A DNA stretch of 64,000 bases from Jatrophihabitans sp. (GTDB lineage: Bacteria > Actinomycetota > Actinomycetes > Mycobacteriales > Jatrophihabitantaceae). The position numbers and the translations under genes are program-made. The notes below the pieces were generated by a model, which was given only the letters and a program-made list of their open reading frames with translations, searched no databases and was not told the origin of the DNA. Shown in pieces: positions 1 to 10,510 of this stretch (within the stretch, counting starts at the first letter, position 1; each line of letters starts with the position of its first letter). The stretch lies in the NCBI GenBank assembly GCA_036389035.1, contig DASVQQ010000018.1, positions 62,001-126,000 on the forward strand. Reading direction: 5' to 3'.

Positions 1-173
1 GATGTACTGACCGTAGCGATGCTGTCCTTGTACCAGATGGATGGGCGACTGGGGCGCGTATGCGCCAGCTGGTGCAGCGACCAGTTACTTACAGTGATGT
101 AACTTACCTGTTAAGTACTGTCGGAGGAGGCTCGCGGCGGGTGCGACTCAGCCTCATCCGTCCTCAGAACGCG

Positions 174-207
174 CCGAAGCCCCTCCTGGGATCAGGAGGG
201 GCTTCGG
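174..207. terminator. Perfect 14-bp stem hairpin, probable terminator
   Basis: A perfect inverted repeat: left arm 174-187, six-base loop 188-193, right arm 194-207. It lies about 90 bases past the stop of the minus-strand secreted protein that ends at 296, so it fits as that gene's terminator. It could equally serve a plus-strand gene entering from the left edge. There is no U-tract on either side, which is usual for actinobacterial terminators. Bases 1-173 contain no gene I can support. Confidence 0.7.
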
Positions 208-295
208 TCACTCGGTCATCGCTGGGCAACGGCGTGGCGCAGGGCCACGCGGATGCGCAGGCGCCGCTAACGGCGCTGCCAGGTTCGGCTGGTCG

Positions 296-3200
296 CTACT
301 GGCCGTCCCGGATGGCCAGGTCGTCGAAGGAGACCGACTTGACACCGACGTTGGTGCCACCGCGCACCACCGACAGGAACAGCTGCCCGGCGGCCGTGAC
401 GCTGGTGTCGGTAGCGGTGGACTCCCAGGCGATCGGCTCGGCCGTGCCGTCGGACCAGATCTTGAACTGGATGGTCGAACCGCTCACCCGCAGCCGCAGC
501 CACTGCTTGCCAGTGGTCACCGCCTGAGCGCCGACCACCGACTGCACGGTGCTGGTGATGCTGTTGACGTTCTTCTGCACCGTCACCGTGCCCGAGTTCG
601 ACTGCAACTGCAGGCCGTACCCGTTGCGCGGCCGGTAGGCGTTCTGCCAGCCGCCCGAGCCCCGCAGGTACACGCTGAGGTAGCTCAGCGCGGTGTTCGA
701 GGACCAGGTGTAGGAGGTCAGCAACTCGCTGTCCGCCTGGACTGCCAGGCCGGTCAGCTGGGCCCTGCTGTACGCCCCGGACACATCGGTCACCTCGAGC
801 CGGCCGGCGTCGGCCTGCAGGGTGGCGCTGCCGGTGCCGGCGCCGGTCGTCCAGGACGGCGCCCAGGGCGCGCCGTCGACGCCGGCGAAGGCGTCGGTGA
901 ACAGCGGGGCGCTCTCGGACAGCGTGGTCACCGACACCGAAGCGCTCTCGGGGCCGACGTTGCCCGCCGCGTCCACCGCCCGGACGGTGTAGCTGTAGGT
1001 GGCCCCCGGAGTCAGGCCGGTGTCGCTCCAGCTCAGTCCGGCGCTCTGGCCGACCTGCACGCCGTCGCGCAGCACCTGGTAGCCGGTCACGCCGCGGTCA
1101 TCGGTGGCCGCCGCCCAGCTCAGCGTCGCCGACGTGGTGGTCACCCCGTTGCTGCTCGGCGTGCCCGGCGCGCTCGGCGCGGTGGTGTCAGCCGGCACGG
1201 TCACCGTCACCGTCGCCGAGGTCCCGGTGTTGCCCACGCCGTCGCGGGCCCGCGCCTGCAGGGTGTGGCTGCCGGCCGCGGTGGCCGACCAGGTGAAGCT
1301 GTACGGAGCGCCCGAGTCCGAGGCGAGGAGGGTGCCGTCCACCAGCAGGTCCACCGCGGCGACCGTCTGGTCATCCGTGGCGGTCGCGGTCACCGTGACC
1401 TGGCCGTACACCGAGGCGCCGTTGGCCGGGCTGGTGATGGCGGCGGTCGGCGCGACGGTGTCGGGACCCTGCACGCTCAGCTTGTTCGAGGTGGCCGACC
1501 GGTTGCCGCCGGTGTCGACAGCGCGCACCCAGTAGTCGGCGGGCACCGAGCCGGTGGTGTCGACGTAGGACAGGCTGTTGGTGGAGACGATCACCCGGTC
1601 ATCGCGCAGCACCTCGTAGCGAACCGAGCCGGCGTTGTCTCCTGCGGCGTTCCAGGCCAGCTTGAGCCCGGTCGGGTCGGTGCTGGAGCGCAGGTTGGTC
1701 GGCGTGGTCGGCGCGGTGGTGTCGCGCTGGCAGAACTTGCCGAAGCCGCCGAGCCACTGGTAGCCGGTGCCGTGGTAGGAGCCCCGGGTGAAGTCACCGC
1801 CGAACCACATGCAGCCGTTGGAGTCAGGAGTCAGCTCCCAGCCGCCGATGCCGGAGCGGGTGCCCAGCGCGCTCGGGTAGAAGTCGGGCAGGTACTCACC
1901 GGTCACCCTGTCCCAGGCCGCGATGTACCTGATGTTGTGCACGTCCTTGGCGGTGGTGATCGTGGTGGCGTCGTAGTTCAGGGTGTCGGAGTAGTTGTAG
2001 TTGCCGCAGTGACAGCTGGCATAGACCACGCCGTCGTGGACCCCGATGGTCTGGAAGTCACCGCCGGACCTGGTGATGTGCGACCTCTTCAACGCGAAGT
2101 TGCCCCGGTCGTACTGGCTCAGGACGTGCTGTGAGCCGCCCACCCAGACGTTGCCACCGTCCTCTTTGACGGCCTGCTGGTAGGTGTTGGTGCCGGAGCC
2201 GATGCTCGGCTGGAACGGCGCCAGGCCGGTGACCGAGGCGGCGCCGGTGGCGGTGCTGATGACCCCGTGGTTCGGCGAGGCCACCCCGTTGACGTTGTTG
2301 AAGTAGCCGGCGAAGTAGACCCGGTCGCCCTGGGCGCTGGCGTCGAGCTCGACGATCGAGCCGTCGAAGTGCGGCTTCCAGGCGCCGTCAGGCCTACCGT
2401 CGGTGGCCCGAAGCCGGGCGGCGCGGGCTACCGTGACCGGGCCGGTGAGCGGCACCCCACCGGTGACCCGGTTGAACCGGCCGCCGATGTAGAGGTAGCC
2501 GTCCTGGTAGTCGATGGCCTTGACCTGGAAGGCGACGTTGGTGTCGGTGGTGACGTAGTCGACCTTCGCGGTCCAGCCGGCCACCGTCGCGCCGGTGATC
2601 GGGTCGAGCTGGGTGAGGCCGTTGACGCCGAAGGCGCCGTTGACCGTGGTGAACTCGCCGCCGACCACCAGCTTTCCGTCAGGGGTGGCCTGCAGGTCCC
2701 AGACCATGCCGTTCAGCTGGGGCCGGAAGCTGGACAGCCACTCGCCGGTGTTGACGTTGAAGCCGGCCAACCAGGGCTGGGCGATGTTGTCGGCAGCTGC
2801 CGGGGTGGCGCCTTTCTGAACCCGCTGGAAGCCGCCGCCGACGTACATGACGTCGCCGATCTGAGCGAACGACTCGACCTCCATGTTCAGCTCGCTGACC
2901 GCGCCGAGGATGCCGGTGACACCCCACGGGGTGTTGAGCGAGGTCGTCGAGGAGGCCAGCGGGCGCACCGTGCTGGCCGGCAGCCCCTCGGCCGGGATCG
3001 GCTGGAAGCCGGCCGTGGTCAGCTTGGGACGGATGAACACCTGGGTGAACGGCAGCGCCGACTTCTCAGTGGTGTACTGCCACAGGTAGCTGGTGGTGTT
3101 GTTCTGGCCCGCGATCTGGTTGCCGTAGGACCAGCCCATCTTGTAGTTGTGGGTGGAGGACTCGCTGGTGGTCAGCCGCAGCAGGCCCTGCTCCTTGCTC

Positions 3201-3853
3201 TCGCTGGCCCACGAGTGGGTGCCGCCCGCCCCGTAGTTGGTTCCGTTGACCTTCATGTTGGAGAACAGCACGCCGCCCCCGAACGCCCAGCTCCAGTCGG
3301 AACGGTCGGAGGCCGCGATCCGCATCTCCTGGTAGGTGGTCCCGTTGAGGTCGGTGGCCCGGCGGACCCTGATGCCGTCGGTCAGGGCGTCGACCCGGCC
3401 GCCGCCCAGCAATCCCTGCACGGTGGCCGCGGGCAGCGCCGCGGGAGCGAACGCGCCGGTGCCGGTCGGGGTGTTGCGCAGCGTTGCGACGCTGCCCTGG
3501 CCGCCGTGGGCCCAGGTCCAGCCCTCCCGGCCGCGCCCGACCAGCACCCAGCCGCCGCCGTCGGTGGTCATGTCGCAGTAGAACTGCTCCGGCGCGATGA
3601 GCTGGGTGGTCTGGAGCCAGTAGACGCCGTTGGCGCTGGCGGGCTTGAGCTGCTTGATGGACCAGCACGACGGCGCGGCCAGCGAGGACTGCGATCCGTC
3701 CAGCGCTGAGGCCGGGGTGGCCGCGGCGGCCGCGGGGGCGTCGGCGAGGCCGCCGGCGAGCACGCCGGTGGCCAGCACCACGGTGCCCAGCAGGGCGCGG
3801 GCGCGCCGGGACAGCGAGCCGGACCGGGCCTGGACGTTGCCACTGCTGAGCAT
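296..3853 (-). CDS. Secreted multidomain protein: fibrinogen-like domain, delta-60-type repeats, Fn3/Ig-like modules, LamG-like end
   Basis: A protein of about 1185 aa. The start at 3853 is preferred because an Ala-rich signal peptide (hydrophobic LLGTVVLATGVLAGG, then DAPAAAAA) follows it and GGGG lies just upstream; the frame stays open to 4009 with no signal-like sequence there. After the signal comes a fibrinogen C-terminal-like region (CWSIKQL, then YCDMTTDGGGWVLVGRG), then a repetitive beta-rich region with WDLQATPDGKLVVGGEFT-like segments resembling DUF5122 (delta-60) repeats. Next are an Fn3, an Ig-like module (DTVAPTAAITSPANGASV) and a second Fn3, and finally a concanavalin/LamG-like domain of about 180 aa. 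Probably extracellular, binding glycans or other cells; no catalytic motif was seen. It is single-transcribed with a hairpin downstream. Function is inferred from domain types only. Confidence 0.82.
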   Translation of the reverse strand: MLSSGNVQARSGSLSRRARALLGTVVLATGVLAGGLADAPAAAAATPASALDGSQSSLAAPSCWSIKQLKPASANGVYWLQTTQLIAPEQFYCDMTTDGGGWVLVGRGREGWTWAHGGQGSVATLRNTPTGTGAFAPAALPAATVQGLLGGGRVDALTDGIRVRRATDLNGTTYQEMRIAASDRSDWSWAFGGGVLFSNMKVNGTNYGAGGTHSWASESKEQGLLRLTTSESSTHNYKMGWSYGNQIAGQNNTTSYLWQYTTEKSALPFTQVFIRPKLTTAGFQPIPAEGLPASTVRPLASSTTSLNTPWGVTGILGAVSELNMEVESFAQIGDVMYVGGGFQRVQKGATPAAADNIAQPWLAGFNVNTGEWLSSFRPQLNGMVWDLQATPDGKLVVGGEFTTVNGAFGVNGLTQLDPITGATVAGWTAKVDYVTTDTNVAFQVKAIDYQDGYLYIGGRFNRVTGGVPLTGPVTVARAARLRATDGRPDGAWKPHFDGSIVELDASAQGDRVYFAGYFNNVNGVASPNHGVISTATGAASVTGLAPFQPSIGSGTNTYQQAVKEDGGNVWVGGSQHVLSQYDRGNFALKRSHITRSGGDFQTIGVHDGVVYASCHCGNYNYSDTLNYDATTITTAKDVHNIRYIAAWDRVTGEYLPDFYPSALGTRSGIGGWELTPDSNGCMWFGGDFTRGSYHGTGYQWLGGFGKFCQRDTTAPTTPTNLRSSTDPTGLKLAWNAAGDNAGSVRYEVLRDDRVIVSTNSLSYVDTTGSVPADYWVRAVDTGGNRSATSNKLSVQGPDTVAPTAAITSPANGASVYGQVTVTATATDDQTVAAVDLLVDGTLLASDSGAPYSFTWSATAAGSHTLQARARDGVGNTGTSATVTVTVPADTTAPSAPGTPSSNGVTTTSATLSWAAATDDRGVTGYQVLRDGVQVGQSAGLSWSDTGLTPGATYSYTVRAVDAAGNVGPESASVSVTTLSESAPLFTDAFAGVDGAPWAPSWTTGAGTGSATLQADAGRLEVTDVSGAYSRAQLTGLAVQADSELLTSYTWSSNTALSYLSVYLRGSGGWQNAYRPRNGYGLQLQSNSGTVTVQKNVNSITSTVQSVVGAQAVTTGKQWLRLRVSGSTIQFKIWSDGTAEPIAWESTATDTSVTAAGQLFLSVVRGGTNVGVKSVSFDDLAIRDGQ

Positions 3854-4039
3854 GTATTCCCCAACCTGAAAGGCCGCGATGACTGCGGTCTCGCTGACAA
3901 TCAGGCTGACCGGCGCCAGCGGCGGCCAGATCAGCCTCGCGCTACTCATGGACTCAGAGGCGCTAGTAAAATCCGTGCTAAGAACTGCCTCAAGGCTAGC
4001 CGACGGCACGCGTGCTGTAAAGCTGGAATGAATTGATAA

Positions 4040-4060
4040 TAGCCTTATTTTGCAAGGCTA
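4040..4060 (-). terminator. Hairpin terminator after the sugar transferase
   Basis: Arms TAGCCTT (4040-4046) and AAGGCTA (4054-4060) enclose a 7-base loop. On the minus strand the hairpin is followed by a T-rich stretch (TTATCAATT). It lies 27 bases past the stop of the gene ending at 4087, as expected for an intrinsic terminator. The segment is conspicuously AT-rich for this genome. Confidence 0.6.
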
Positions 4061-4086
4061 AACCACGGTTACCGAGCGTTACGGGC

Positions 4087-5745
4087 TCAGTACGCTCCGG
4101 AGCCGGCTGCTACAGCCCGTGCCGTCTTCCAGAGGATGAACAGGTCCTCGCCGAGGGACCAGTTCTCGACGTAGCGCAGGTCCAGCTGGACCGACTCGTC
4201 CCAGCTCAGGTCACTGCGCCCGCTGACCTGCCAGAGCCCGGTCAGGCCCGGCTTGACCAGCAGCCGGCGGTGCACGTGGTCCTCGTAGCGCGCGACCTCC
4301 AGCGGCAGCGGCGGGCGGGGGCCGACCAGGGACATCGTGCCGAGCAGCACGTTGATCAGCTGCGGCAGCTCGTCCAGGGAGTACTTGCGCAGGAACTTGC
4401 CGACCCGGGTGATCCTGGGGTCCTCTTTCATCTTGAACAGCACGCCGTCGCCGTGGTCGCTCTGCTCCCGCAGGCTGGCCAGCCGCTCCTCGGCGTCGGC
4501 GTACATCGACCGGAACTTCAGCATCACGAAGGTGCTGCCGGCCCGGCCCACCCGAACCTGGCGGAACAGCGCGGGCCCGGAGCTGGTCAGCCGGACCGCC
4601 AGCGCCAGCGCCAGGAACAGCGGGGCGAGCAGCAACAGCGCCACACCCGCCATGCTGCGGTCGAAGGCGCCCTTGAGCACCCGGCGGAAGCCGGTGAACT
4701 TCGGCTCCTCCACGTGCAGCAGCGGCAACCCGGCCACCGGCACGATGTGCAGCCGCGGGCCGGCCACCTCGGTCAGCCCGGGTGAGACCACCAGGTCGGT
4801 CGAGCTGCCCTCCAGCTGCCAGGACACCCAGCGGAGCTTCTCGGGCCCGACCGCGCCGGAGGACACCACGGCCACCGTGTCGGCGCCACTGAGCCGCACC
4901 GCGCTGACGATCGAGTCGACGTCTCCGAGCAGTGGCACCTCGGCCTCGCCCAGGGTGTCGATGGTCCGCATGTCGGCGATCGCCTCGGACGGAACGCAGG
5001 CGCCGACCACTCGCAAGCCCGCGTGCAGGTCCCGGCGCAGCACCTCGGTGAAACTGCTGATGGCCTCGGCGTCACCGACCAGCAGCACGTACTTCATCGC
5101 CCGGCCGCGGGCGCGCTGGGCGTGCAGCCACTTGCGGGCGGCGTAGCGAGCCATCAGGTTCAGGCACAGCGCCAGCGGCAGGGCCAGCAGCACGAAGCCG
5201 CGAGCCAGCTGGGCATTGGTCACGAAGGAGGCGAACGCGATCAGCGCGGTCAGGTGCAGGAAGGCGCGGAAGATCTTCTGGAACTCGGCGGCGCCGACTC
5301 CGACGAGCCGCCCTCCGTAACCGTGGTTGACCGCGATCAGGGCGATCCAGCCCAGCGGCAGCACGACGGCCGCCAGCACGTTCAACGGCGCGGAGGCACT
5401 CGCGCCGAACCGCAGCAGGTAGGCGATCGCGATGGCGACCCAGGCGGCAGCCAGGTCGGTGACGACCAGGCCGCGCTGGTACTTGCCGAGCCAGCGGGAG
5501 CGGCGCAGGACGCCGGAGTCCTCGGGAGCCGGCTCGGTCGCGCCGGCATCGGTCCAGCCCGCGATCACCGGCGGCTGCGGGCTCTCGGAGAGGGTGGTGC
5601 TCACCTGGGCACGGTCCTGGCCGGGGCGGTCCTGGCCGGCTACCGGGGCAAGCGCCGACGGCGTTGCACCGGCAACCGCCAGCCGGCCTCGAGCTGAGGA
5701 GTCGTCATCGTCCTCAGCCACGGCCCCTAGGTCCGAAGTGAACAT
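4087..5745 (-). CDS. Polyprenyl glycosylphosphotransferase (WbaP/CpsE-type sugar transferase)
   Basis: About 552 aa. It transfers a sugar-1-phosphate to undecaprenyl phosphate at the membrane, the first step of exopolysaccharide or capsule assembly. The start at 5745 follows GGGGGA at good spacing and is preferred over the open frame up to 5847. The N-terminal half carries four or five hydrophobic segments and a CoA-binding-like Rossmann region. The C-terminal third is the bacterial sugar transferase domain: a membrane segment after KGAFDRSMAG, then LKFRSMYADAEERL, SLDELPQLINVLLGTMSLVGPRPP and KPGLTGLWQVSGRSDLSW, all family hallmarks. The gene stands alone; no glycosyltransferase cluster surrounds it. 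The sugar cannot be told from the sequence. Confidence 0.92.
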   Translation of the reverse strand: MFTSDLGAVAEDDDDSSARGRLAVAGATPSALAPVAGQDRPGQDRAQVSTTLSESPQPPVIAGWTDAGATEPAPEDSGVLRRSRWLGKYQRGLVVTDLAAAWVAIAIAYLLRFGASASAPLNVLAAVVLPLGWIALIAVNHGYGGRLVGVGAAEFQKIFRAFLHLTALIAFASFVTNAQLARGFVLLALPLALCLNLMARYAARKWLHAQRARGRAMKYVLLVGDAEAISSFTEVLRRDLHAGLRVVGACVPSEAIADMRTIDTLGEAEVPLLGDVDSIVSAVRLSGADTVAVVSSGAVGPEKLRWVSWQLEGSSTDLVVSPGLTEVAGPRLHIVPVAGLPLLHVEEPKFTGFRRVLKGAFDRSMAGVALLLLAPLFLALALAVRLTSSGPALFRQVRVGRAGSTFVMLKFRSMYADAEERLASLREQSDHGDGVLFKMKEDPRITRVGKFLRKYSLDELPQLINVLLGTMSLVGPRPPLPLEVARYEDHVHRRLLVKPGLTGLWQVSGRSDLSWDESVQLDLRYVENWSLGEDLFILWKTARAVAAGSGAY

Positions 5746-6081
5746 CTGTCCCCCGTTTGCGGCAGGCGGTCCGAACCACCTGCGAATCCCCCATGCGCCA
5801 CCGGAGTCTGTTGTCCGGGTGACTCCTCGACTACGCATAAGACGCATACCGGGGGTCGCTCGATACCTGCCGTCGTCCCCCGATCGACGCCTGTAACCTC
5901 ACGTTTATAGTCCGTGAAGTGGGCGTTTGGGAAGCGCTAAATTCGTCAAAAGTTTATGCATTTTTATCCTATCGGCAATAGTTGTGCTCACGGTAATCAG
6001 GTGTCTGCGGACAGTTACCGTAAGCCTCGCAGATTGCCCTTCACCGGCAGGTGACCGTCCGTCGGGTCATTCGGAGCGACG

Positions 6082-8940
6082 ATGGGTAAGGATTGGGGGG
6101 TGACCACGCGCACCGCCTTCGACTTTCCTTCCCACATCCGGACGACCGACGACGACACACCCCTGCGCCGGGACGTCCGGCGGGTCGGCCAGCTGCTGGG
6201 CGACTCGCTGGTCCGCCAGCACGGCCCGGCCCTGCTCGAACTGGTGGAGCGGGTCCGGGCGCTGACCAAGCAGAGCAAGGAGGCAGCCCGGATCGAGGAT
6301 CGCAACGCGGCTCGCGACGAGGTCCGGTCACTGCTCGCCGGGCTGCCGGTCGAGACCGCCTCGGCTCTGGTGCGGGCGTTCTCGGCCTACTTCCACCTGG
6401 CCAACGTCGCCGAACAGGTGCACCGGGTGCGCAGCCTGCGGGACCGGCCGGCCGAGCAGGGCTGGTTGGCCAGCGCGGTGGCCGCGGTCGCGGCCAAGTC
6501 CGGGCCCACGGGGCTGAGCCAGGCGGTGCACGCGCTGGCCGTGCGTCCGGTGTTCACCGCGCACCCGACCGAGGCCAGCCGCCGGTCCATCCTGAGCAAG
6601 CTACGCCGGCTGGCCGACGTGCTGGCCGACCCGACCGAGCCCGGCACCGGCGCGCGGGAGCGCCAGGACCGCAACCTGGCCGAGATCATCGATCTGATCT
6701 GGCAGACCGACGAGCTGCGCCGGCACCAGCCCACCCCGGTGGACGAGGCCCGCAACGCGGTGTACTACCTGCAGGAGCTGATCGATGAGACGGTGCCTGA
6801 TTTCACCAGTGACCTGGCCGCCGAGCTGGCCCGCCACGGCGCCGAGCTGGACACCGACGCCCGGCCGCTGACCTTCGGGTCCTGGATAGGCGGTGACCGG
6901 GACGGCAACCCCAACGTCACCGCGGCGGTCACCAACGAGGTGCTGCGGCTGCAGCATCACGTGGCCGCCCGTTCGGCGCTGGCCGAGATCGACGCGCTGA
7001 TCGGCGAGCTGTCCTCTTCCAGCTCGATCGTCGGGGTGTCGCCGGAGCTGCTGTCCTCGATCGACACCGACCTGGCCAACCTGCCCGAACTGGACCCCCG
7101 GGTCCGGGTGGTGAACGAGACCGAGCCGTACCGGCTCAAGCTGTCCTGCATCCGGCACAAGATCGTCAACACCCGGCAGCGGATCGACGCCGGCAGCCGG
7201 CACGTGCCCGGCCGTGACTACCTCGGCCGGGCGGAGTTGCTGGCCGAGCTCCGGTTGATCGCCGCCTCGCTGCGGCAGAACTCCGGCGGCCTGATCGCCG
7301 ACGGCCTGCTCGCCCGGGTCCAGCGCACCATCTCGATCTTCGGGCTGCACCTGGCCACCCTGGACATCCGCGAGCACGCCGATGCCCACCACCACGCGGT
7401 CGGCCAGCTCATCGACCGGCTCAAGGAGGAGCACTGGCTCTACGCCGACCTGCCGCGCGACTACCGCCGCCGGCTGCTGTCCAAGGAGCTGGCCTCCCGC
7501 CGGCCACTGGCTCAGACCCCGCCGCCGCTGGACCCGGCCGGCGCCAAGACCTTCGCCGTCTTCACCGAGATCCGCCAGGCGCTGGACACCTACGGCGTCG
7601 AGGTGATCGAGAGTTACATCGTGTCGATGACGATGGGCGCCGATGACGTGCTGGCCGCCGTGGTGCTGGCCCGCGAGGCCGGCCTGGTCGACCTGCACGG
7701 CACCGGGAGGGAGGAGTCCGACGGCGGCCAGCGGCCGGTGGCCCGGATCGGCTTCGTGCCGCTGCTGGAGACCGTCGAGGAGCTGCGCCACAGCGGTGAG
7801 GTGCTCGACGAGCTGCTCTCGGATCCGACCTACCGGCTGATCGTCCGGCTTCGCGGTGACGTGCAGGAGGTGATGCTGGGCTATTCCGACTCCAACAAGG
7901 ACGCCGGCATCACCACCTCCCAGTGGGAGATCCACAAGGCCCAGCGCACGCTGCGCGACGTCGCGGCCCGGCACGGGGTGCGGCTGCGGCTCTTCCACGG
8001 CCGCGGCGGGACCGTCGGCCGCGGCGGCGGCCCCACCTACGACTCGATCCTGGCCCAGCCCTGGGGGGTGCTGGCCGGCGAGATCAAGTTCACCGAGCAG
8101 GGCGAGGTGATCAGCGACAAGTACTCCCTTCCCGAACTTGCCAGGGAGAACCTGGAACTGACCGTGGCCGCGGTGCTGCGGGCCTCGACGCTGCACCTGG
8201 CGCCGCGCCAGCGGCCCGACCAGCTGCAGACCTGGGACCACACCATGGAGCTGGTCAGCGAGGCGGCCTTCACCACCTACCGCAGGTTCGTCGATGACCC
8301 GGGCCTGCCCGCCTACTTCCTCGCCTCCACGCCGGTCGAGCAGCTCGGCTCGCTCAACATCGGCTCCCGACCGGCCCGGCGGCCCGACTCGGGTGGCGGC
8401 ATCTCGGGCCTGCGCGCGATTCCCTGGGTGTTCGGCTGGACCCAGTCCCGCCAGATCGTGCCGGGCTGGTTCGGAGTCGGCTCCGGGCTCCGCGCGGCTC
8501 GCGAGGCCGGCCTGGCGGAGGCGCTGGCAGACATGCACGCCAACTGGCACTTCTTCCGGACCTTCATCTCCAACGTCGAGATGACGCTGTCCAAGACGGA
8601 CCTGGAGGTCGCCTCGCACTACGTCTCGACCCTGGTGCCGGCCGAGCTGCGCCGGCTGTTCGAGCTGGTCAAGGCCGAGCACGAGCTCACCGTCGATGAG
8701 GTGCTGCGGGTCACCGGGGAGCAGTTCCTGCTCGATGACCAGCCCTTGCTGCAGCGGACGCTGAGCGTGCGGGACGCCTATCTGGACCCGATCTCCTACG
8801 CCCAGGTCGACCTGCTGTCCCGGGTCCGCTCCGGTGAGGACGGCACGCCGGCCGGCGGCCAGGACGCCGCCGAGCAGCTGCGCCGGGCGCTGCTGCTCAC
8901 CATGAACGGCGTCGCGGCCGGCCTGCGCAACACCGGCTGA
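6082..8940 (+). CDS. ppc: Phosphoenolpyruvate carboxylase
   Basis: A 952-aa cytosolic enzyme that makes oxaloacetate from PEP and bicarbonate, refilling the TCA cycle. Family motifs are intact: [13 protein letters not shown] with the catalytic His, [10 protein letters not shown], and [15 protein letters not shown] (the PEP-binding Arg-rich loop). Length is normal for bacterial PEPC. The ATG at 6082 has GGAGCGAC upstream; a GTG at 6100 is a weaker alternative. The region 5746-6081 upstream is AT-rich and should contain promoters for this gene and for the divergent sugar transferase. Confidence 0.96.
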   Translation: MGKDWGVTTRTAFDFPSHIRTTDDDTPLRRDVRRVGQLLGDSLVRQHGPALLELVERVRALTKQSKEAARIEDRNAARDEVRSLLAGLPVETASALVRAFSAYFHLANVAEQVHRVRSLRDRPAEQGWLASAVAAVAAKSGPTGLSQAVHALAVRPVFTAHPTEASRRSILSKLRRLADVLADPTEPGTGARERQDRNLAEIIDLIWQTDELRRHQPTPVDEARNAVYYLQELIDETVPDFTSDLAAELARHGAELDTDARPLTFGSWIGGDRDGNPNVTAAVTNEVLRLQHHVAARSALAEIDALIGELSSSSSIVGVSPELLSSIDTDLANLPELDPRVRVVNETEPYRLKLSCIRHKIVNTRQRIDAGSRHVPGRDYLGRAELLAELRLIAASLRQNSGGLIADGLLARVQRTISIFGLHLATLDIREHADAHHHAVGQLIDRLKEEHWLYADLPRDYRRRLLSKELASRRPLAQTPPPLDPAGAKTFAVFTEIRQALDTYGVEVIESYIVSMTMGADDVLAAVVLAREAGLVDLHGTGREESDGGQRPVARIGFVPLLETVEELRHSGEVLDELLSDPTYRLIVRLRGDVQEVMLGYSDSNKDAGITTSQWEIHKAQRTLRDVAARHGVRLRLFHGRGGTVGRGGGPTYDSILAQPWGVLAGEIKFTEQGEVISDKYSLPELARENLELTVAAVLRASTLHLAPRQRPDQLQTWDHTMELVSEAAFTTYRRFVDDPGLPAYFLASTPVEQLGSLNIGSRPARRPDSGGGISGLRAIPWVFGWTQSRQIVPGWFGVGSGLRAAREAGLAEALADMHANWHFFRTFISNVEMTLSKTDLEVASHYVSTLVPAELRRLFELVKAEHELTVDEVLRVTGEQFLLDDQPLLQRTLSVRDAYLDPISYAQVDLLSRVRSGEDGTPAGGQDAAEQLRRALLLTMNGVAAGLRNTG

Positions 8941-9015
8941 GCCCGGGACCGGGCCGGAAAACGCCATGTCCGAAAACCGCCAGTCAGATGGCCGGAGGCG
9001 CGGCAGACTGGTGCC

Positions 9016-10500
9016 GTGCCGATCGACGAGGACGCCGCCTACCGCGCGGTGCGCAGCCGGGACGCCCGCTTCGACGGGACGTTCTACACCGGTGTGCGGA
9101 CCACCGGGATCTACTGCCGGCCGTCCTGCTCGGCCCGCACGCCGCACCGGCGCAACGTCGGCTTCTACCCCAGCTCGGCGGCCGCCCAGCGGGCCGGCTT
9201 CCGGGCCTGCAAGATGTGCCGGCCCGACGCCACCCCGGGCTCGGCGGACTCGAACAGCCGGGCCGACCTGGCCGGCCGCGCGGTGCGGCTGATCGCCGAC
9301 GGGGTGATAGACCGCGACGGGGTCGCCGGGCTGGCCCGCGAGCTGGGCTACTCAGAACGCCAGCTCAGCCGCGCCCTGGTGGCCGCGCTGGGAGCGCCGC
9401 CGCTGGCGCTGGCCCGGGCCCAGCGCGCCCAGACCGCGCGCATCCTGCTGGAGAACACCGACCTGGCGGCATCGGAGATCGCCTTCGCGGCCGGCTTCGC
9501 CAGCATCCGGCAGTTCAACGACACCATCCGAGAGGTCTTCGCCAGCACCCCCAGCCAGTTGCGGGCCACCCGTATCGGGCCGCGCGGGGAGCCCGGGGCG
9601 ATCGAGCTGCGGCTGGCCTACCGCGCCCCGATGGATGCCGCGGCCACCTTGGGCTTCCTGGCCGGCCGGGCGGTCAGCGGGCTGGAGAGCTACGACGGCA
9701 GCACCCTGAGCAGGACGCTGCGGCTGCCGCACGGGGCCGGCCTGGTGTCGCTCACCCCCGCCACCGGCTACGTCGCCGCCCGGCTGCGGCTGGTCGACCA
9801 CCGGGATCTGGCCGCCGCGGTGGCCCGGGTCCGGCGGCTGCTGGACCTCGACGCCGACCCGCAGGCGGTGGACGAGGTGCTGGCCGGCCAACCCGCGCTG
9901 ACCGGCCTGGTCACCCGGCGGCCGGGACTGCGCTCACCGGGCGCCGTGGACGGTTTCGAGATGGCCGTCCGGGCGGTCATCGGCCAGCAGGTGTCGGTGG
10001 CCAGCGCGCGCACCGTGCTCAGCCGGCTGGTGGCCGAACATGGTGCGCCGGCCTTCGACTCCAGCCCGGACTGGCGGCTGTTCCCCGAGCCCGCGGTGAT
10101 CGCGGGCCTGGACCCGGCGTCGTTGCCGATGCCCCGGACCCGCGGTCGCACCCTGGTCGGGCTGGCAGCCGCGATGGCCGACGGGAGCCTGGTGCTGGGC
10201 GCCGGCTCGGATCGGACCGAGACCCGGGCGGCGCTGTTGCGGCTGCCCGGCATCGGCCCGTGGACCGCGGACTACCTGCTGATCCGCGCGCTCGGCGACC
10301 CGGACGTCTACCTGGGCTCGGACCTCGGTGTCCGGCAGGCCCGGGCCCGCCTGACCGGTGCGCTCGACCCGGTCGCCACCGCGCCCTGGCGCAGCTACCT
10401 GACACATCACCTGTGGGCCAGCCTGCAGGACGTCCACCCGCTTCCAGCGGACCAAACACCCCTATCGCACAAGGACTTCCAGCTAAGTTCCCACCTATGA
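9016..10500 (+). CDS. alkA: Ada-type regulator / AlkA-type 3-methyladenine DNA glycosylase fusion
   Basis: A 494-aa bifunctional alkylation-repair protein with a GTG start. The N-terminus is an Ada metal-binding domain (DGTFYTGVRTTGIYCRPSC, then CKMCRPD: four Cys that bind Zn, one being the methyl acceptor for phosphotriesters). It is followed by an AraC-type helix-turn-helix (about residues 80-180). The C-terminal part is an AlkA-like N-domain plus HhH-GPD glycosylase, with LRLPGIGPWTADYLLIRALGDPDVYLGSDLGV containing the catalytic Asp. It removes alkylated bases and probably activates its own operon when methylated. ogt follows after 10 bases, so the two are almost certainly co-transcribed. 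The last 20 residues are not recognisable as family sequence. Confidence 0.93.
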   Translation: MPIDEDAAYRAVRSRDARFDGTFYTGVRTTGIYCRPSCSARTPHRRNVGFYPSSAAAQRAGFRACKMCRPDATPGSADSNSRADLAGRAVRLIADGVIDRDGVAGLARELGYSERQLSRALVAALGAPPLALARAQRAQTARILLENTDLAASEIAFAAGFASIRQFNDTIREVFASTPSQLRATRIGPRGEPGAIELRLAYRAPMDAAATLGFLAGRAVSGLESYDGSTLSRTLRLPHGAGLVSLTPATGYVAARLRLVDHRDLAAAVARVRRLLDLDADPQAVDEVLAGQPALTGLVTRRPGLRSPGAVDGFEMAVRAVIGQQVSVASARTVLSRLVAEHGAPAFDSSPDWRLFPEPAVIAGLDPASLPMPRTRGRTLVGLAAAMADGSLVLGAGSDRTETRAALLRLPGIGPWTADYLLIRALGDPDVYLGSDLGVRQARARLTGALDPVATAPWRSYLTHHLWASLQDVHPLPADQTPLSHKDFQLSSHL

Positions 10501-10510
10501 AGGACGGCAC

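Noticed and set aside
6601..9147. 848-codon open frame on the minus strand opposite ppc
   Set aside because: Antisense shadow of a confident gene in high-GC DNA; composition is Arg/Gly/Ala/Gln-rich, no domain, no ribosome site.
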